Assembly (NCBI RefSeq): GCF_900454865.1
Contig: NZ_UGTV01000015.1
Span: 372,001 to 436,000 of the forward strand
Source: Pasteurella canis
Lineage (GTDB): Bacteria; Pseudomonadota; Gammaproteobacteria; Enterobacterales; Pasteurellaceae
DNA: 64,000 bases
Reading direction: 5' to 3'
The notes under the pieces are model-generated. The model searched no databases. It worked only from the letters and a program-made list of their open reading frames with translations, and was not told where the DNA came from. Positions 61,251-64,000 of the stretch are shown here, one piece after another; position 1 is the first letter of the stretch, and every line of letters starts with the position of its first letter. The translations under genes and the position numbers were made by a program.

Positions 61251-61266
61251 AAGCAAACGTTTGCGT
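61251..61266 (-). promoter_or_regulatory. PurR box upstream of argF
   Basis: AAGCAAACGTTTGCGT matches the PurR operator ACGCAAACGTTTGCGT at 15 of 16 positions and contains the perfect core GCAAACGTTTGC, the same core as before purC. It lies 39 bp before the argF start and can only serve argF, since potE ends on the far side. Confidence 0.8.
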
Positions 61267-61346
61267 AGAAAATTATACTCTAATTTTTTGAAAAGGCTAG
61301 AGAGAAAATTGAGTAAATAGAAAGAGATAGTAAGGGAAAAACAAAA

Positions 61347-61380
61347 TAAAAAAATGCGGCTTAACAATATAAGCCGCACA
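61347..61380 (-). terminator. Terminator after potE
   Basis: Stem TGCGGCTT / AAGCCGCA (61355-61378); the A run at the left end gives a T run on the minus strand. It closes speF-potE ahead of argF. Confidence 0.85.
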
Positions 61381-61397
61381 ATAAAAAGATGTATGAT

Positions 61398-62711
61398 TTA
61401 TGCTTTTGCTTTCATATCGAATTTATATGAGACAAAACCATATAATGTCCAACCAATGAAGGTAGCAATAGAACCATATAACATTGCTTGTTCACCAGCA
61501 GCATATAGCGCGTATAAGCTATAAACAGAGCCGATAAATGCAACAATTGTGGTGATTTTTGCCTTGTTTTCTGGTACTTTTTCTACTTTTTGTAATACCA
61601 TTAATGCAGCCATAGATAATAAATATGGAATGACATTAGTGACTACGGCTAAATCAACGAGCACATTGAATTGTTTATTTAATGATGGGCTGATTGTCAT
61701 TAGTGAAAGCAAACTTTGAATTGTAGTAATTGTTACCATACCTACAATTGGAGCATCTTTACTTGTAACTTTTTTGAAGAACGCAGGGAAATAGCCTTCT
61801 TCGGCAGAGCTTTTAAAGACCTGTGCAATTGTAAACTGCCAGCCTAAAAGTGAGCCGAAACAAGACATAACCATTAATCCCATGACAATTTTACCAGCTG
61901 TTTCTTCAAACATATGTGCGAATGCGAGACCGAATGGCGCAGTTGAGTTTGCAAGCTCCATGTTTGGTACAATACCTGCAATCACATTTGTTGAAACGAT
62001 ATAAATAACCGCAGCACCTAGCGTTCCACCTAACACAGCAATTGGTACATTACGTTCTGGATTTTCAACAACATCAGTATTAGCACAAGCAGATTCTAGC
62101 CCTAAGAATGCCCATAATGTCATTGAAATTGAAACACCGATGGCTTCAAATGTTGGAACATTGTGTGGATTCCACGCACTAACGTACATTTCACCATCAA
62201 ACCAATACCAACCAATTAAACAGATACCGACGACTGGAATAATGACACCCCAAATGGTAAATGAACTGATATTCCCCGTGATTCTTGCACCACCAAAGTT
62301 TAATACTGTGGCTAACCATAAAGTAAAAATTGTCCATCCAGCAATGGCAGTCGGAGAGAGTGTTACCTCAAGTAGCTCTGAACCATAGCCTACAGCAGAT
62401 ATTGCAATTGCGGTATTAGCAATAACAAGTGATACCCCATAGGTATAGTTTGCCATAAAGTTTCCTGCTTTACCGAAGGAATATTCAGCGTAGCCGCCCA
62501 TCCCGCCAGATTTTTTACTGAACATCCCACATTGTGCGAAAGCATAAGCAAGTGCGGTTGATCCTACTGCTGTAACTAACCAAGAAACAATTGAAATTGT
62601 ACCAATTTCAGCAAGTTTAGTTGGTAACATGATAATACCTGAACCCATCATGTTTACCATTGTAAGAATGGTGAGTTGGACAACGCCAATTTTATTATTT
62701 TTTGCACTCAT
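61398..62711 (-). CDS. potE: Putrescine/ornithine antiporter PotE
   Basis: APC-family antiporter (437 aa, 12 predicted spans) exchanging internal putrescine for external ornithine. The start MSAKNNKIGVVQLTILTMVNMMGSGIIMLPTKLAEIG matches E. coli PotE, and FLGLESACANTDVVENPERNVPIAVLGGTLGAAVIYI follows. With SpeF upstream it forms the inducible, acid-responsive ornithine decarboxylase system. A USS hairpin lies in the gap between speF and potE. RBS GAGGAC. Confidence 0.95.
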   Translation of the reverse strand: MSAKNNKIGVVQLTILTMVNMMGSGIIMLPTKLAEIGTISIVSWLVTAVGSTALAYAFAQCGMFSKKSGGMGGYAEYSFGKAGNFMANYTYGVSLVIANTAIAISAVGYGSELLEVTLSPTAIAGWTIFTLWLATVLNFGGARITGNISSFTIWGVIIPVVGICLIGWYWFDGEMYVSAWNPHNVPTFEAIGVSISMTLWAFLGLESACANTDVVENPERNVPIAVLGGTLGAAVIYIVSTNVIAGIVPNMELANSTAPFGLAFAHMFEETAGKIVMGLMVMSCFGSLLGWQFTIAQVFKSSAEEGYFPAFFKKVTSKDAPIVGMVTITTIQSLLSLMTISPSLNKQFNVLVDLAVVTNVIPYLLSMAALMVLQKVEKVPENKAKITTIVAFIGSVYSLYALYAAGEQAMLYGSIATFIGWTLYGFVSYKFDMKAKA

Positions 62712-62726
62712 AATTTTGTCCTCACA

Positions 62727-62754
62727 AAAGTGCGGTAGATTTATACCGCACTTT
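62727..62754 (-). terminator. USS-dyad hairpin in the speF-potE gap
   Basis: USS at 62728-62736 and 62745-62753 pair as AAAGTGCGGTA / TACCGCACTTTT around GATTTA. On the minus strand the hairpin is followed by TGTGAGGAC, not a T run, so it is more likely an attenuating or mRNA-stabilising stem than a full stop. Confidence 0.6.
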
Positions 62755-62765
62755 TAATTAATAGT

Positions 62766-64000
62766 TTAGTTTTCAGTTAATACATATCCATAAGCACGAG
62801 TACGACCATCAGGATCTTTTTGTAAATAAACGCCTTGAATTTCTGGGGCAAAACCAGGTAATACGTTGATACCTTCTTCTAAAGCAAGGAAGTATTCTTG
62901 CGCAGTTTTACTCCATTTTTCTCCTGGTACAACACAAAGAACACCTGGAGGATATGGTAAAGCACCTTCTGCAGCAATACGACCAACGATATCTGTTAAC
63001 GGAACAAGCTCGACTTTATTACGTACAAACTCAAGGTTAGCTTCATGTGGGTTCATTGCATATTCAGGTAATGTTGCTTTACGGAATAAGTTGCGTTGTA
63101 AAGTTTTCACATTACGGCTTACATAAAGATCGTGCATTTCTTGGCAGAGACGACGGATGGTATAGCCTTCATAACGTTCTTCATTATTTTTATAGACAGT
63201 TGGTAAAACATCTTTTAATAATGAATCGTTTTTAATGTGTTGTTCAAATGCAGCGATTTGAGCAACTAAGCTTTGCATTTTTGTTAGTGTTTCTGCTGGA
63301 GTTAATAAAAAGAGAATTGAATTTAAGTCACATTTCTCAGGAATAATGCCGTTTTCACGTAAATAGTTAGCTAAGATAGTTGCTGGCACACCGAAGCTTT
63401 CATATTCGCCTGTTTCAATGTCAATACCTGGTGTTGTTAACATGAATTTACAAGGGTCTACAAAATATTGATTATCGACATAACCTTCAAATTTATGCCA
63501 TTTATCTTCGGCATGGAATTTAAAGAATTCTAAGCTATTAGCCATTTCTTCAGTGTCATAATCTTGCCATTTTTTACCATTCACATAAGGTGGGATGAAT
63601 GGTTTGATTAAATCACAACTATTTAACACCATTTTACGGGCTTCAATACCAATTTTGACACAGTCATGCCATAAGCGGATACCTGCAGGAGTACCTTGGA
63701 TTCTTGCATTAACATCTAATGTTGCAAATAATGGATAGAATGGACTTGTTGAAGCATGTAACATAAAGGCATTATTGAAACGTTTATGATTACAATAACG
63801 ATCTTGTCCTTTGATGTGTTTATCTTTTTTATGGATTTGAGAGGCTTGTGAGAAACCTGCTTGTTGTTTATGAACAGATTGTGTAACAAAGATACCAGGA
63901 TCGTTTTCATTTAACTCTAATAATAATGGAGTACAATCTCTCATCATTGGAATGAATTGCTCATAGCCAACCCAAGCAGAGTCAAATAAGATGTAATCAC
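62766..64000 (-). CDS. speF: Ornithine decarboxylase, inducible (C-terminal part, cut by window edge)
   Basis: PLP-dependent decarboxylase of the Orn/Lys/Arg fold I group, converting ornithine to putrescine and CO2. About 411 codons are present of the roughly 720-730 in the full protein; the frame stays open to base 64000 (reading DYILFDSAWVGYEQFIP before the ATG at 63947, so that ATG is internal). The PLP lysine is in TQSVHKQQAGFSQASQ. The C-terminal domain ends PGFAPEIQGVYLQKDPDGRTRAYGYVLTEN. potE follows after 54 bp. Any leader (such as the speF leader ORF of enterics) lies outside the window. Confidence 0.95.
   Translation of the reverse strand, partial: DYILFDSAWVGYEQFIPMMRDCTPLLLELNENDPGIFVTQSVHKQQAGFSQASQIHKKDKHIKGQDRYCNHKRFNNAFMLHASTSPFYPLFATLDVNARIQGTPAGIRLWHDCVKIGIEARKMVLNSCDLIKPFIPPYVNGKKWQDYDTEEMANSLEFFKFHAEDKWHKFEGYVDNQYFVDPCKFMLTTPGIDIETGEYESFGVPATILANYLRENGIIPEKCDLNSILFLLTPAETLTKMQSLVAQIAAFEQHIKNDSLLKDVLPTVYKNNEERYEGYTIRRLCQEMHDLYVSRNVKTLQRNLFRKATLPEYAMNPHEANLEFVRNKVELVPLTDIVGRIAAEGALPYPPGVLCVVPGEKWSKTAQEYFLALEEGINVLPGFAPEIQGVYLQKDPDGRTRAYGYVLTEN

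Overview
The window is chromosomal DNA of a member of the Pasteurellaceae. The best evidence is a dispersed 9-bp repeat, AAGTGCGGT and its complement ACCGCACTT. This is the DNA uptake sequence (USS) of the Haemophilus/Pasteurella/Aggregatibacter branch, and I found at least 33 copies by eye. The DNA is AT-rich (roughly 37-40% G+C by eye), and gene content and order match Haemophilus-type chromosomes at several points (slt-trpR-mtgA, the yci cluster, queH-ispB-rplU-rpmA-DMT-obg, serC-hisC). The genus cannot be fixed from this window. No rRNA, tRNA, prophage, CRISPR array or complete insertion sequence was seen. Both ends cut genes (hscA at the left, speF at the right).

Layout. 1-1.2 kb: end of the isc operon (hscA, fdx). 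1.2-4.3 kb: slt-trpR-mtgA on the minus strand. 4.5-6.6 kb: yciC-yciB-yciA-yciI. 6.9 kb: ompW with an FNR-type promoter. 7.5-11 kb: recN (LexA box), nadK, grpE. 11-15.5 kb: cystine transporter and a 994-residue haemoglobin-type TonB receptor with a Fur box. 15.7-26.2 kb: mnmC, fabB, putP-cmoB, rng, tldD, argD. 26.4-32.3 kb: queH, ispB, rplU-rpmA, two tandem DMT permeases, obgE. 32.4-36.5 kb: serC-hisC-aroA and an unknown coiled-coil protein. 36.6-42.7 kb: an MFS permease divergent from manXYZ, then yobD and manA. 42.7-48.3 kb: argA, grxA, rimK, ycfP, a chalcone-isomerase-like secreted protein, fumC. 48.5-53.4 kb: holC to valS, a variable-looking interval holding a DIP1984-family gene, a 138-bp inverted-repeat element, tpx and a 57-codon ORF. 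53.5-64 kb: dps, prfC, purC, a YeeZ-like dehydrogenase, argG, a VirK/YbjX-family gene, argF, potE, speF.

How the genes work together. Arginine, ornithine and polyamine metabolism is the strongest theme. argA, argD and argG lie far apart, but each has a pair of ArgR-type boxes at exactly 21-bp spacing. argF lacks a clear ARG box and instead has a near-perfect PurR box, and it sits beside speF-potE, which consumes ornithine. Several single-gene circuits can also be read from the DNA: CRP at manXYZ and FNR at ompW, both at the class II position (-41.5), LexA at recN, PurR at purC, Fur at the haemoglobin receptor, and a possible TrpR autoregulatory operator.

Most of the window is housekeeping sequence. 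I see no clear novel multi-gene system. The least explained pieces are the 138-bp inverted-repeat element upstream of tpx, the small membrane-protein ORF upstream of valS, the coiled-coil gene at 36.2 kb and the structured spacer at 27.2 kb.
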